A stretch of DNA of 64,000 bases from the NCBI RefSeq assembly GCF_001905125.1, contig NZ_LWLE01000001.1, positions 984,101 through 1,048,100 on the forward strand, given 5' to 3'. The position numbers and the translations under genes were made by a program. Below the pieces are notes generated by a model. That model was not told the origin of the DNA, searched no databases, and saw only the letters and a list, made by a program, of their open reading frames with translations. This DNA is from Streptomyces sp. TSRI0281. Its GTDB lineage: Bacteria; Actinomycetota; Actinomycetes; Streptomycetales; Streptomycetaceae. This document shows positions 7,901 through 16,523 of the stretch, piece after piece. The stretch's first letter is position 1. Each line of letters opens with the position of its first letter.

Positions 7901-7958
7901 CCCCTGGTCGACGGACGGTGCGGGTCCGGCGAGATGCCGCCGGAACGCCGGTTCGACG

Positions 7959-8792
7959 TCACTGTGCGTACAACCGGGCCAGGGCCGCCCGGCTCCCCTC
8001 GTCCGCGGCGCGGTAGATCACCAGCCGCTGGTCAGGATCTTCGAGTGGCGTGAGGACTTCGAAATGCACGGCGATCACTCCGGCGTCGGGGTGCCGCAGC
8101 ACCTTGCGCCCGCGGCCGTTGACCTTGATGTCCTGCTCGGCCCACAGTCGCGCGAACTCCTCGTTGTGGGTGGTGCATTCGGTGATCAGGTCGGTCAACG
8201 CCCGGTCCTCCGGATGCGCGGCCCACGCGGCGCGCAGGTGGGCGATCCCCTCCCGCACCACGCGTTCGCGGTCGACATAGAGGTCACGGATCTCCGGATG
8301 CAGCAGGCACAGCCACATCGCATTGCGCTGCGACGGCGGCAGGGTGTCGAAGTCCAGGAGCAGCCTCGCCATTTCGCTGTTCCACGCCAGAATGTCGTAG
8401 CGGTGGTTCATCACCATGGCCGGCAGCGGCGACAGGTCGTCGACCAGCCGGGCCAGCGGCGGCGCCGCGGCATCGGCGGGCTTGCCGGTGTTACGGGGGC
8501 GCTGCTGGGCCAGATCGAAGAGGTAGGCGCGTTCGGCGGGAGGCAGGCGCAGCGCACGGGCCAGCGCCTCCACCACGTCCGCCGAGGGCCGCAGTCCGCG
8601 GGCCTGTTCCAGCCGCACGACGTAGTCGGTGCTGACCCCGGCCAGTTCGGCGACCTCTTCGCGGCGCAGTCCGGGGGTCCGCCGGGCCTGGCGACGCGAC
8701 GGCAGGCCGAAATCCTGCGGGTCCAGCCGTTCGCGCCGGGTCCGCAGGAACGCGGCCAGCTCCTGTGTCGTGTCCACGGTGCGGGTCGTCAT
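7959..8792 (-). CDS. HTH regulator with MmyB-like ligand-binding domain
   Basis: 277 residues. The N-terminal HTH contains RRTPGLRREEVAELAGVS and TDYVVRLEQARGLRPSADV, the signature of the MmyB/YlqD-type XRE regulators. From about residue 105 the MmyB ligand-binding fold follows: VMNHRYDILAWNSEMARLL, then NAMWLCLLHPEIRDLYVD and GVIAVHFEVLTPLEDPDQRL. These regulators bind fatty-acid-like ligands in the PAS-like domain and usually sit next to the oxidoreductase they control. Here an aldo/keto reductase gene lies divergently at 8911, with a 118-bp shared control region, so that is the likely target. Confidence 0.92.
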   Translation of the reverse strand: MTTRTVDTTQELAAFLRTRRERLDPQDFGLPSRRQARRTPGLRREEVAELAGVSTDYVVRLEQARGLRPSADVVEALARALRLPPAERAYLFDLAQQRPRNTGKPADAAAPPLARLVDDLSPLPAMVMNHRYDILAWNSEMARLLLDFDTLPPSQRNAMWLCLLHPEIRDLYVDRERVVREGIAHLRAAWAAHPEDRALTDLITECTTHNEEFARLWAEQDIKVNGRGRKVLRHPDAGVIAVHFEVLTPLEDPDQRLVIYRAADEGSRAALARLYAQ

Positions 8793-8910
8793 GTTCGGTC
8801 CAACAGCGAGGGTAGGACCGGCGTTCCCAGGAACTGCCTTCCCTTATCCCCCGTGCGCGGCGGGCACAGACTTCGTTCTCGGCAACGGATCACACGCGCA
8901 GGAGGACACC

Positions 8911-9975
<1,065 letters not shown>

Positions 9976-10059
9976 TACCCGATCGAGCGCCGGGGGCGGC
10001 ACTACCGCTGCCCTCGGGGCGCTGTTCGGCGAGGTGTTTCCCGCAGGAGTTCGTCGGAG

Positions 10060-10075
10060 TGCCATACGTATGGCA
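10060..10075. promoter_or_regulatory. perfect 16-bp palindrome, likely VapB operator
   Basis: TGCCATACGTATGGCA is its own reverse complement and ends 17 bp before the vapB-like ATG at 10093. Ribbon-helix-helix antitoxins bind such palindromes and repress their own operon. A TAGCGT box (10081-10086) lies just downstream, so the palindrome would sit across or beside the -35 region. Confidence 0.75.
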
Positions 10076-10092
10076 GGGGGTAGCGTGGAAGC

Positions 10093-10335
10093 ATGATAAA
10101 GACGACCGTGTACCTCCCGGAGGAGCTGGAAGTACGACTGGACGCCGAGTCGTCCGCCACCGGCGTCAGCAAGGCCGAGCTCATCAGGCGCGGTGTCGCC
10201 CTGCTCCTCGACAACGCGGAGCGTCCGAAGCGGGGCCATGAGATGCCCGTGTTCAACAGCGGCCGCCCGCTCACCGCCGAGGCCATGGACGACACGCTCT
10301 ACGAGCACATCAAGGAACGAGCGGCCCGCCGTTGA
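10093..10335 (+). CDS. vapB: ribbon-helix-helix antitoxin (VapB/CopG type)
   Basis: 80 residues. The N-terminus MIKTTVYLPEELEVRLDAES is the DNA-contacting strand plus first helix of a ribbon-helix-helix fold, and GVSKAELIRRGVALLLDNAE forms the second helix. The C-terminal half (PVFNSGRPLTAEAMDDTLYE) is the flexible part that normally inhibits the toxin. The stop overlaps the toxin's TTG start, so the two are translationally coupled. The palindrome at 10060-10075 is the likely self-binding site. Confidence 0.9.
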   Translation: MIKTTVYLPEELEVRLDAESSATGVSKAELIRRGVALLLDNAERPKRGHEMPVFNSGRPLTAEAMDDTLYEHIKERAARR

Positions 10336-10766
10336 TCATCGTCGCCGATACATCCGCCCTGTACGCCGCGTTCGATGCCGCCCAGAAGGAGCACTCCGCG
10401 GCGGCCGAGATCCTGAGGAACGAGCGGCTTGCCGTCTCTCCCCTGGTCGTCACCGAACTGGATCATCTGGTCCATCGCGACCTGGGCTTCCCGGCAGCGA
10501 TGCAGGTGATCGACGCCTTGAACGCACGCATGGCCGACGGCCAGTACCGGCTTGCCGAGCTGAAGCTCCCTGACCTCCGGGCCGCCCAGGAGGTCCGGCA
10601 GAAGTACGAAGGACTGCGGCTGGACCTCGCGGACGCGGTGGGGGTGGTCCTCGCGGACCGCTACCGGACGAACCGCATCTTCACACTGGACCAGCGCGAC
10701 TTCCGGGCCATGACGCCCCTGACACCGGGGCTGGACGCCTTCCGCGTCCTGCCCGCCGACGGCTGA
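10332..10766 (+). CDS. vapC: PIN-domain ribonuclease toxin (VapC type)
   Basis: 144 residues from a TTG that overlaps the antitoxin stop. The PIN acidic site is present: VADTSALYAAFD (first Asp), VTELDHLV (Glu), DLADAVGVVLADRY (Asp pair) and IFTLDQRDFRAM (last Asp). PIN toxins cleave tRNA or rRNA with Mg2+. Its length matches the family. Together with the antitoxin and operator it forms a complete type II toxin-antitoxin module between an aldo/keto reductase and an exporter gene. Confidence 0.93.
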   Translation: MIIVADTSALYAAFDAAQKEHSAAAEILRNERLAVSPLVVTELDHLVHRDLGFPAAMQVIDALNARMADGQYRLAELKLPDLRAAQEVRQKYEGLRLDLADAVGVVLADRYRTNRIFTLDQRDFRAMTPLTPGLDAFRVLPADG

Positions 10767-10799
10767 GCCCCGGCCGCGCGGGCCCGCCCCGGCTCAGCC
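10761..10799. terminator. hairpin between convergent genes
   Basis: GGCTGAGCC (10761-10769) and GGCTCAGCC (10791-10799) are perfect reverse complements around a GC-rich 21-base loop. The arms overlap the stop codons of vapC on the plus strand and of the exporter gene on the minus strand. It may act as a bidirectional terminator, although no T-run follows. Confidence 0.55.
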
Positions 10800-11753
10800 C
10801 TTCTTGCCGCCGCCCACCTGGCTGCGTACCGCGCCCACGCTCGCGCCGATGACCAGGGCGATGGCGAGGGCGTCGGTGGTGGACAGGGCCTGGTCCAGGA
10901 TCAGGAAGCCCGCCGCCGCCGCGATCGCCGGTTCCAGGCTCATCATCACCGCGAACGTGGGGGCGGGGAGCCGTCGCAGGGCCATCAGTTCCAGGGTGTA
11001 CGGGAGGACCGAGCTCAGCATCGCCACCGCCGCGCCGAGCGCCAGCGTGGAGGGGACCACCAGCTTGCTGCCCGACTCGACGATGCCCAGCGGCAGCGAG
11101 AGGACCGCCGCGACCACCATCGCCAGGGCCAGGCCGTCCGCCTGCGGGAAGCGGCGGCCGGTGCGGGCGCTGAAGATGATGTACACCGCCCACATCGCGC
11201 CCGCGCCCAGGGCGTAGGCGGCGCCGACCGGGTCCAGGCGGTCGAAGCCCCCGCCACCGAGCAGGACGACCCCGCCCACCGCGAGGCCCGCCCACAGGAC
11301 GTTGATCAGGCGGCGGGAGACGATGACGGAGAGGGCGAGCGGGCCCAGCACCTCCAGCGTCACGGCGATACCGAGCGGGATGCGGTCCAGCGCCTGGTAG
11401 AAGAGCGTGTTCATCCCGGCCATCGCGACGCCGAAGGCCAGCACCGTGCCCCAGTCCGCCCGCGAGTGGCCGCGCAGCCCGGGGCGGCAGACGATCAGCA
11501 GGACCAGCGCGGCGACGGCCAGGCGCAGGGTGACCACGCCGAGCGCACCGGCCTTCGGCATCAGCAGCGCCGCGACCGCCGAGCCGAACTGGACCGAGAG
11601 GCCGCCCGCGACCACCAGCACGACCGGGGCCAGTGCGGCCCGTCGGCCACCCGGGCGTCCCGCACCGCCGCCGGTCCCGTCGAGCGCCGACACCGCCTCG
11701 GGTACGGCGACGGCCGCTGCGGCCGATTCTGCGGCGGTGCGCCGGTCGTTCAC
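10794..11753 (-). CDS. EamA/DMT-superfamily exporter
   Basis: 319 residues from a GTG at 11753 with GGAAGG 8 nt before it. About ten hydrophobic helices lie in two repeated EamA halves: APVVLVVAGGLSVQFGSAVA, LRLAVAALVLLIVC and GMNTLFYQALDRIPLGIAV in the first, and GAGAMWAVYIIFSARTG and VMMSLEPAIAAAAGFLILDQ in the second. The conserved Glu-Pro of the last repeat (SLEPAIAA) is present. RhtA-like members export amino acids such as threonine and homoserine; the substrate here is not shown by sequence. The divergent LysR gene at 11905 is the likely regulator. Confidence 0.9.
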   Translation of the reverse strand: MNDRRTAAESAAAAVAVPEAVSALDGTGGGAGRPGGRRAALAPVVLVVAGGLSVQFGSAVAALLMPKAGALGVVTLRLAVAALVLLIVCRPGLRGHSRADWGTVLAFGVAMAGMNTLFYQALDRIPLGIAVTLEVLGPLALSVIVSRRLINVLWAGLAVGGVVLLGGGGFDRLDPVGAAYALGAGAMWAVYIIFSARTGRRFPQADGLALAMVVAAVLSLPLGIVESGSKLVVPSTLALGAAVAMLSSVLPYTLELMALRRLPAPTFAVMMSLEPAIAAAAGFLILDQALSTTDALAIALVIGASVGAVRSQVGGGKKG

Positions 11754-11780
11754 GGGTGGCCTTCCGGAGGGCGGGAATCC

Positions 11781-11798
11781 GGTGCAATGAAATGCACC
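11781..11798. promoter_or_regulatory. inverted repeat in EamA/LysR divergent promoter
   Basis: GGTGCA (11781-11786) and TGCACC (11793-11798) form an interrupted palindrome with a 6-bp spacer, containing T-N12-A. It lies 28 bp upstream of the exporter start, in the only control region shared by the two genes. This fits a LysR-type binding site (T-N11-A class), although the spacing is one base longer than canonical. Confidence 0.5.
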
Positions 11799-11904
11799 CG
11801 GCAATTGACGATACTGGACTGACCGCATCGCTGCGCCTCTCCACCGTAGGGACCCCGGCGCGTCCCGTGAAATGCCTGTTGGGCTCCCGTTATGCTCCCC
11901 GCGC

Positions 11905-12807
11905 ATGAGCATGGAACCTACCTCCGGCCGCCCCATGGAGCTCCGGCATCTGCGGGCCTTCCTCGCCGTCGCGGACGAGGGCAACGTCACCCGCGCCGCC
12001 GCCCGCCTCCGGCTCACCCAGCCCGCCGTCTCCCGTACGCTCGCCGCCCTGGAGAAACACCTCGGCGTCCGGCTCGTCGACCGCTCCACCCACCACCTCG
12101 CCCTCACCCCCGAGGGCGTCGCCTTCCGCGACAAGGCCGCCGCCGCGGTCGCCGCCTTCGACGAGGCGCTCGACTCCGGACGGCTGCGCCACTGGCCCCT
12201 GCGCGTGGGGCACGCCTGGTCCGCCTTCGGCCCGTACACCACACCGCTGCTGCGGACCTGGCAGGAGCGCTACCCGGACACCCCGCTCGAACTGCTGCGG
12301 ATCGACGACCGCACCGCCGGGCTCACCCGGGGCGAGGTCGACGCGGCCCTGCTGCGCGGACCGGTGGACGCGCCGGGGCTCGTCACCGAGGTGCTGTTCA
12401 CCGAGGAACGGGTGGCCGCCGTGGCCGCCGACGGACCCCTTGCGGCGCGCGTCTCCCTCTCCCTCGCCGACCTCGCGGGTGCGGGCCGCACCGTCGTCCT
12501 GAACACCGTCTCCGGCACCACCGCCCTCGACCTGTGGCCGCCGCACGCCCGGCCCGCCGCCACCCTCACCGTCGCCAACACCGACGACTGGCTCACCGCC
12601 ATCGCGGCCGGGCGCGGCAGCGGGGTGTCAGGCGCCTCCACCGCCGTCATGCATCCGCACGCCGGGGTGGCCTACCGCCCGCTCCACGACGCCCCGCCGC
12701 TGCCCGTGCTGCTCGCCCGCCGCGACGCCCCCGGCCATCCCGCGCTGCCGAAACTCGCCGCACTGGCCCGCGAGATCGTGGGGCGGGACCACGACGCCCG
12801 GCCCTGA
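11905..12807 (+). CDS. LysR-family transcriptional regulator
   Basis: 300 residues from ATG 11905; ATG 11935 (MELRHLRAFLAVADEGN) is the alternative. The winged HTH reads RHLRAFLAVADEGNVTRAA and LTQPAVSRTLAALEKHLGVR, followed by a two-lobed substrate-binding domain (LRVGHAWSAF, ELLRIDDRTAGL, VAAVAADGPLAARVSL, GSGVSGASTAVMHPHAGVAY). A TATGCT box ends 8 nt before ATG 11905, so the transcript may be leaderless and start at this ATG. The divergent EamA exporter gene is the probable target, a common arrangement for amino-acid efflux control. Confidence 0.93.
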   Translation: MSMEPTSGRPMELRHLRAFLAVADEGNVTRAAARLRLTQPAVSRTLAALEKHLGVRLVDRSTHHLALTPEGVAFRDKAAAAVAAFDEALDSGRLRHWPLRVGHAWSAFGPYTTPLLRTWQERYPDTPLELLRIDDRTAGLTRGEVDAALLRGPVDAPGLVTEVLFTEERVAAVAADGPLAARVSLSLADLAGAGRTVVLNTVSGTTALDLWPPHARPAATLTVANTDDWLTAIAAGRGSGVSGASTAVMHPHAGVAYRPLHDAPPLPVLLARRDAPGHPALPKLAALAREIVGRDHDARP

Positions 12808-12854
12808 GGGCTGCCGCATCGGACGACGGGCCGCCGAGCCGCGTTCCTGACTCC

Positions 12855-13439
12855 TCATTCGCCCGGAACCGGAAGCGGCCACGACCAGACCACATCGGCG
12901 GCGTCCCGTTCCCTGATGATCCGCCGCTGCCGGGATGCTTCGCGTTTCGTTCCCGAGTTGAGCGGGCGGTACCGGACCCAGTCGATCGGGACGATGTGGA
13001 GGGCCAGGGTTTCCCACGCACGTTGCCGGTCGACCAAGTGCACGAGCACCACGGCGAAGCGCTGGATGCACCACAAGCACTCCCAGGGCGGTCCGGTGAC
13101 GACGGCTCCGGCGTCAGCGAGCTTCCGGCCGTACCCGTCCTCGGCATCGAGCTCCATCTCCGCATGGAAATCGTCGCCCCCGAAGAAGTGGACGCAGCTG
13201 CGCCGCAGGCTGTGCCTCATGTCCGACAGGCGCTCGGCCGGTCCGGAATCGCCGTCCCCCCGCACACGGGCCACCGCGAGCGGGAAGATCGCGTACGGGC
13301 CCCGGTCGATCACGGGGAAGCCGAGAGCTGCCCACTGCGGAGTCCTCTCGGAATACCTGTGGCCGAGCGTGCGCCCAAGCGCCTGCATGATCGACAGGCC
13401 GTCCGAGATCCGGTGCTCCTCCTGCCCGACCCCGGTCAC
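12855..13439 (-). CDS. hypothetical protein coupled to FAD/Fe-S oxidoreductase
   Basis: 194 residues. The GTG at 13439 overlaps the stop of the oxidoreductase gene upstream (GTGA), so the two are translationally coupled. Visible features are WECLWCIQRFAVVLVHLVDR (a hydrophobic core with two Cys), MRHSLRRSCVHFFGGDDFH and a basic C-terminus (GTKREASRQRRIIRERD). I do not recognise a family. Coupling suggests a role linked to the oxidoreductase, but this is inference only. Confidence 0.65.
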   Translation of the reverse strand: MTGVGQEEHRISDGLSIMQALGRTLGHRYSERTPQWAALGFPVIDRGPYAIFPLAVARVRGDGDSGPAERLSDMRHSLRRSCVHFFGGDDFHAEMELDAEDGYGRKLADAGAVVTGPPWECLWCIQRFAVVLVHLVDRQRAWETLALHIVPIDWVRYRPLNSGTKREASRQRRIIRERDAADVVWSWPLPVPGE

Positions 13440-16369
13440 GAGGCCCCCGTCCCCGCCGCGGGATCGTTCTGTGCGATGTCCAGCCCCTCCGCCAGCAGCT
13501 CCGCGAGATGTCTGGCCCGGCGTCCGGCCAGTTGTTCCAGCTGGGTCCGGCAGGAGAATCCGTCCGCCAGGATCTCCGTGCCGGGCTCCGCCGCCCGTAC
13601 GGACGGCAGGAGTTGTTCCTCCGCGCAGGCCACCGACACCTCCCAGTGGCCCTTCTCGAAGCCGAAGTTCCCGGCGAGCCCGCAGCAGCCGCCGCTCAGT
13701 TCGCCGGTGAGCCCCATCCGCTCCCGGAGCCGCCGCTCGGCGCCGTCGCCCAGCACCGCGTGCTGGTGGCAGTGCGTCTGGCCCACGACGGGGCGCCCGG
13801 TGCGGGGCGGGGTCCAGTCGGGGGCGTACTCCTCAAGGTACTGAGCCAAGGTGCGGACGGACGCGGCGAGTTCGGCGGCTCGCGGGTCGTCGGGGAGCAG
13901 TTCGGGGAGGTCGGTGCGGAGGGTGGCGGCGCAGCTCGGTTCGAGGACGACGAGCGGTTGACCGGGGAAGAGGTCCACCCGGTCCAGGGTGCGGCGCATC
14001 ACCCGGCGGGCCGCGTCGAGCTGGCCGGTCGATACGTAGGTGAGGCCGCAGCACACGCCCCGGGCCGGGAGGTATGCCGTGCGGCCGGTCGCCTCCAGAA
14101 CCCGTACCGCCGCCCGCCCCACCTCCGGGGAGAGGTGGTCGGTGAAGGTGTCCGGCCAGAGGGCAACCTCCTGGTCGGCCGGGACGATCCGGGTCCCCCT
14201 GCCCGCCCGCGCCCGCATCCACCGGGCGAACGTCTCCGTCGCCAGTACCGGAATCGTCCGTTCCGGCGCGATGCCCGCCAGTCGTTTGGCGAGCGCGGCG
14301 AGCGGGCGCATCCGGGCCAGGGCGTTCAGCGGGCGGGCGAACGGGGCGGCGAGCCGCAGCCACCGGGGCAGCCGGCCCATCGCGTAGTGGGACGCGGGGC
14401 GCAGCCGCCCCTGGTAGTGGTGGTGCAGGAACTCCGCCTTGTACGTGGCCATGTCCACGCCCACCGGACAGTCGCTGCGGCAGCCCTTGCAGGACAGGCA
14501 GAGGTCGAGCGCGTCGCGTACCTCGCTCGACCGCCAGCCGTCCGTGATCACCTCGCCCGCCAGCATCTCGTGCAGCAGCCGGGCCCGGCCCCGCGTCGAG
14601 TGGGCCTCCTGCCCGGTGGCCCGGAAGGACGGGCACATCACGTCCGTGCCCGTGCCCGTGCCCGCCGTGGCCGTACGGCATTTCGCGACGCCCACGCAGC
14701 GGCGGACGGCCGCCGGGAAGTCGCCGCCGTCCTGCGGGTAGCCGAAGGCGACGTCCACGGGGCGTTTCGGCAGCACGGCGAAGCGGAGGTTGGCGTCGAG
14801 ACGGTCCGGGCGGGCGAGCACGCCCGGGTTCAGGCCGCCGTCCGGGTCCCACAGGTCCTTGAAGCGGTGGAAGAGGCCGACGAGTTCGTCCCCGTACATC
14901 CGGGGCAGCAGTTCGGCGCGCGCCTGGCCGTCGCCGTGCTCCCCGCTGAGGGAGCCGCCGTGCGCGACGACGAGGTCCGCCTGCTCCTCGGAGAACCGGC
15001 GGAAGCGGGCCACGCCTTCGGCGCTCAGCAGGTCGAAGTCGATCCGGACGTGGATGCAGCCGTCGCCGAAGTGGCCGTAGGGCGTGCCGCGCAGCCCGTG
15101 GTCGGTGAGCAGGGCGCGGAAGTCACGGAGGTACGGGCCGAGCCGGGCGGGCGGAACCGCGCAGTCCTCCCAGCCCGGCCATGCCTCGCTGCCGTCGGGC
15201 ATCCGGGTCGCCGTTCCGGCGGCGTCCTCGCGGATGCGCCACAGGGCGCGCTGTACGGCCGGGTCGGTGACGACCGAACCGTCGAGCGCGTCGGCCGCCC
15301 GCAGGACGCGTTCGGCGTGGGCGCGGGCCTCGGCCGGGGTCGCCCCGCCCGTCTCGACGAACAGCCAGGCCCCGCCGCGCGGGAGTCCGGCCGGTTCGCG
15401 TACGAGGTCGGCGGCCATGCCCTCGACGGTGAGCGGGCCGTACGGCAGGAGACCGGCGGCGGCTTCGGCGGCCTCGGACTCGTCGGCGTACCCGAGGACG
15501 GCGAGCGCACGGGAGCGCGGGACCTCGACCAGGCGGACGGTCGCTTCCGCGACGACGGCCAGGGTGCCCTCGCTGCCGCAGAAGGCGCGGGCCGGGTCGG
15601 GGCCGCCCGGATGTTCGGGGAGCAGGGCGTCGAGCGCGTAGCCGGAGATGCGGCGCGGGAGGTCGGGGTAGCCGGTGCGGAGCAGGGCGAGGTGGGCGTC
15701 GACGAGTGCGCGCAGGCCCGGCGGGGTGTCGGCGAGGCGCCGGTCCTGATCGCGGTTCCGGTCCCGGTCCCTGCCGGCCCCGCCCCGGCCCCCGCCCCGG
15801 TCCGCGTCCCGGTCCAGCCGCAGTGTCTCGCCGCCGTGGCGGACGACCGTCAGCGCGTGCACGTTGTCCGCGGTGGTGCCCCAGGCCACCGAGTGCGCGC
15901 CGCAGGAGTTGTTGCCGATCATGCCGCCGAGCGTGCAGCGGCTGTGCGTGGACGGGTCCGGGCCGAAGGTCAGCCCGTGCGGTGCCGCGGCGGCCCGCAG
16001 GTCGTCCAGGACCACACCCGGCTGGACCACGGCGGTACGGGAGGTGGCGTCCAGCTCCACGATCGACCGCAGGTGGCGGGTGAGGTCCAGGACGATGCCG
16101 GTACCGGTGGCCTGCCCGGCGATGGAGGTCCCGCCGCCGCGCGGCACGACCGGAACCGCGTGTTCACGGCAGACGGCGAGTGCGGCGGCGATGTCGTCGG
16201 CGTCGCGCGGGGCGACGACGCCGAGCGGCACCCGGCGGTAGTTGGAGGCGTCCATCGTCATGAGCGCCCGCGCGGAGGCGCCGAAATCGACCTCTCCGCG
16301 CACGGCGGCACCGAGGTCGTGCCTCAGGTCGCCCGTCTGTCCGGAAATCCCCTCGCGCTGTTCGGCCAT
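13436..16369 (-). CDS. FAD-linked oxidase with Fe-S and CCG domains (YdiJ/D-2-hydroxyacid dehydrogenase-like)
   Basis: 977 residues from ATG 16369. Order of domains: FAD_binding_4 (about 45-270) with VVPRGGGTSIAGQATGTGIV and GGMIGNNSCGAHSVAWGTT; FAD-oxidase C-terminal domain with HFGDGCIHVRIDF and GSLSGEHGDGQARAELLPRM; a 4Fe-4S cluster motif at CLSCKGCRSDCPVG; and two cysteine-rich CCG modules (RGVCCGLTYVSTGQLDA and GGCCGLAGNFGFEKGH). This is the layout of YdiJ-type D-2-hydroxyglutarate/D-lactate dehydrogenases, which oxidise D-2-hydroxyacids and pass electrons through the Fe-S centre to the quinone pool. An insertion rich in Arg, Asp and Gly (about residues 190-210) is unusual. Confidence 0.92.
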   Translation of the reverse strand: MAEQREGISGQTGDLRHDLGAAVRGEVDFGASARALMTMDASNYRRVPLGVVAPRDADDIAAALAVCREHAVPVVPRGGGTSIAGQATGTGIVLDLTRHLRSIVELDATSRTAVVQPGVVLDDLRAAAAPHGLTFGPDPSTHSRCTLGGMIGNNSCGAHSVAWGTTADNVHALTVVRHGGETLRLDRDADRGGGRGGAGRDRDRNRDQDRRLADTPPGLRALVDAHLALLRTGYPDLPRRISGYALDALLPEHPGGPDPARAFCGSEGTLAVVAEATVRLVEVPRSRALAVLGYADESEAAEAAAGLLPYGPLTVEGMAADLVREPAGLPRGGAWLFVETGGATPAEARAHAERVLRAADALDGSVVTDPAVQRALWRIREDAAGTATRMPDGSEAWPGWEDCAVPPARLGPYLRDFRALLTDHGLRGTPYGHFGDGCIHVRIDFDLLSAEGVARFRRFSEEQADLVVAHGGSLSGEHGDGQARAELLPRMYGDELVGLFHRFKDLWDPDGGLNPGVLARPDRLDANLRFAVLPKRPVDVAFGYPQDGGDFPAAVRRCVGVAKCRTATAGTGTGTDVMCPSFRATGQEAHSTRGRARLLHEMLAGEVITDGWRSSEVRDALDLCLSCKGCRSDCPVGVDMATYKAEFLHHHYQGRLRPASHYAMGRLPRWLRLAAPFARPLNALARMRPLAALAKRLAGIAPERTIPVLATETFARWMRARAGRGTRIVPADQEVALWPDTFTDHLSPEVGRAAVRVLEATGRTAYLPARGVCCGLTYVSTGQLDAARRVMRRTLDRVDLFPGQPLVVLEPSCAATLRTDLPELLPDDPRAAELAASVRTLAQYLEEYAPDWTPPRTGRPVVGQTHCHQHAVLGDGAERRLRERMGLTGELSGGCCGLAGNFGFEKGHWEVSVACAEEQLLPSVRAAEPGTEILADGFSCRTQLEQLAGRRARHLAELLAEGLDIAQNDPAAGTGAS

Positions 16370-16523
16370 GCCCTCAGGATGCCTTCGACGGGGTGAACTC
16401 TTGGGACAGGACCGGGCGCAAAGGTGCATTCGGAATATAAAAGCCCACAAGAACTTCCCAAACCAATCGTCAATTCTCTTATAGTGACCAAGACTTGAGC
16501 AGGAATTATCAGCTCCAGTTGTC
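16370..16523 (+). promoter_or_regulatory. AT-rich promoter region of the conservon operon
   Basis: The 154-bp gap is markedly richer in A+T than its surroundings (e.g. 16430-16515) and separates the oxidoreductase from the divergent conservon. A -10-like TATAGT lies at 16480-16485. No good -35 lies 17 bp before it, so an alternative sigma factor or an activator is possible. No clear Shine-Dalgarno sequence precedes ATG 16524. Confidence 0.45.

Noticed and set aside
12811..13844. Plus-strand frame overlapping the 3' end of the oxidoreductase
   Set aside because: The translation has no domain features and the minus strand has CCG and Fe-S motifs there.
13508..16396. A 962-codon plus-strand frame opposite the FAD/Fe-S oxidoreductase
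   Set aside because: It is the antisense of a clearly conserved enzyme; the composition is dominated by Gly, Arg, Ala and Val.
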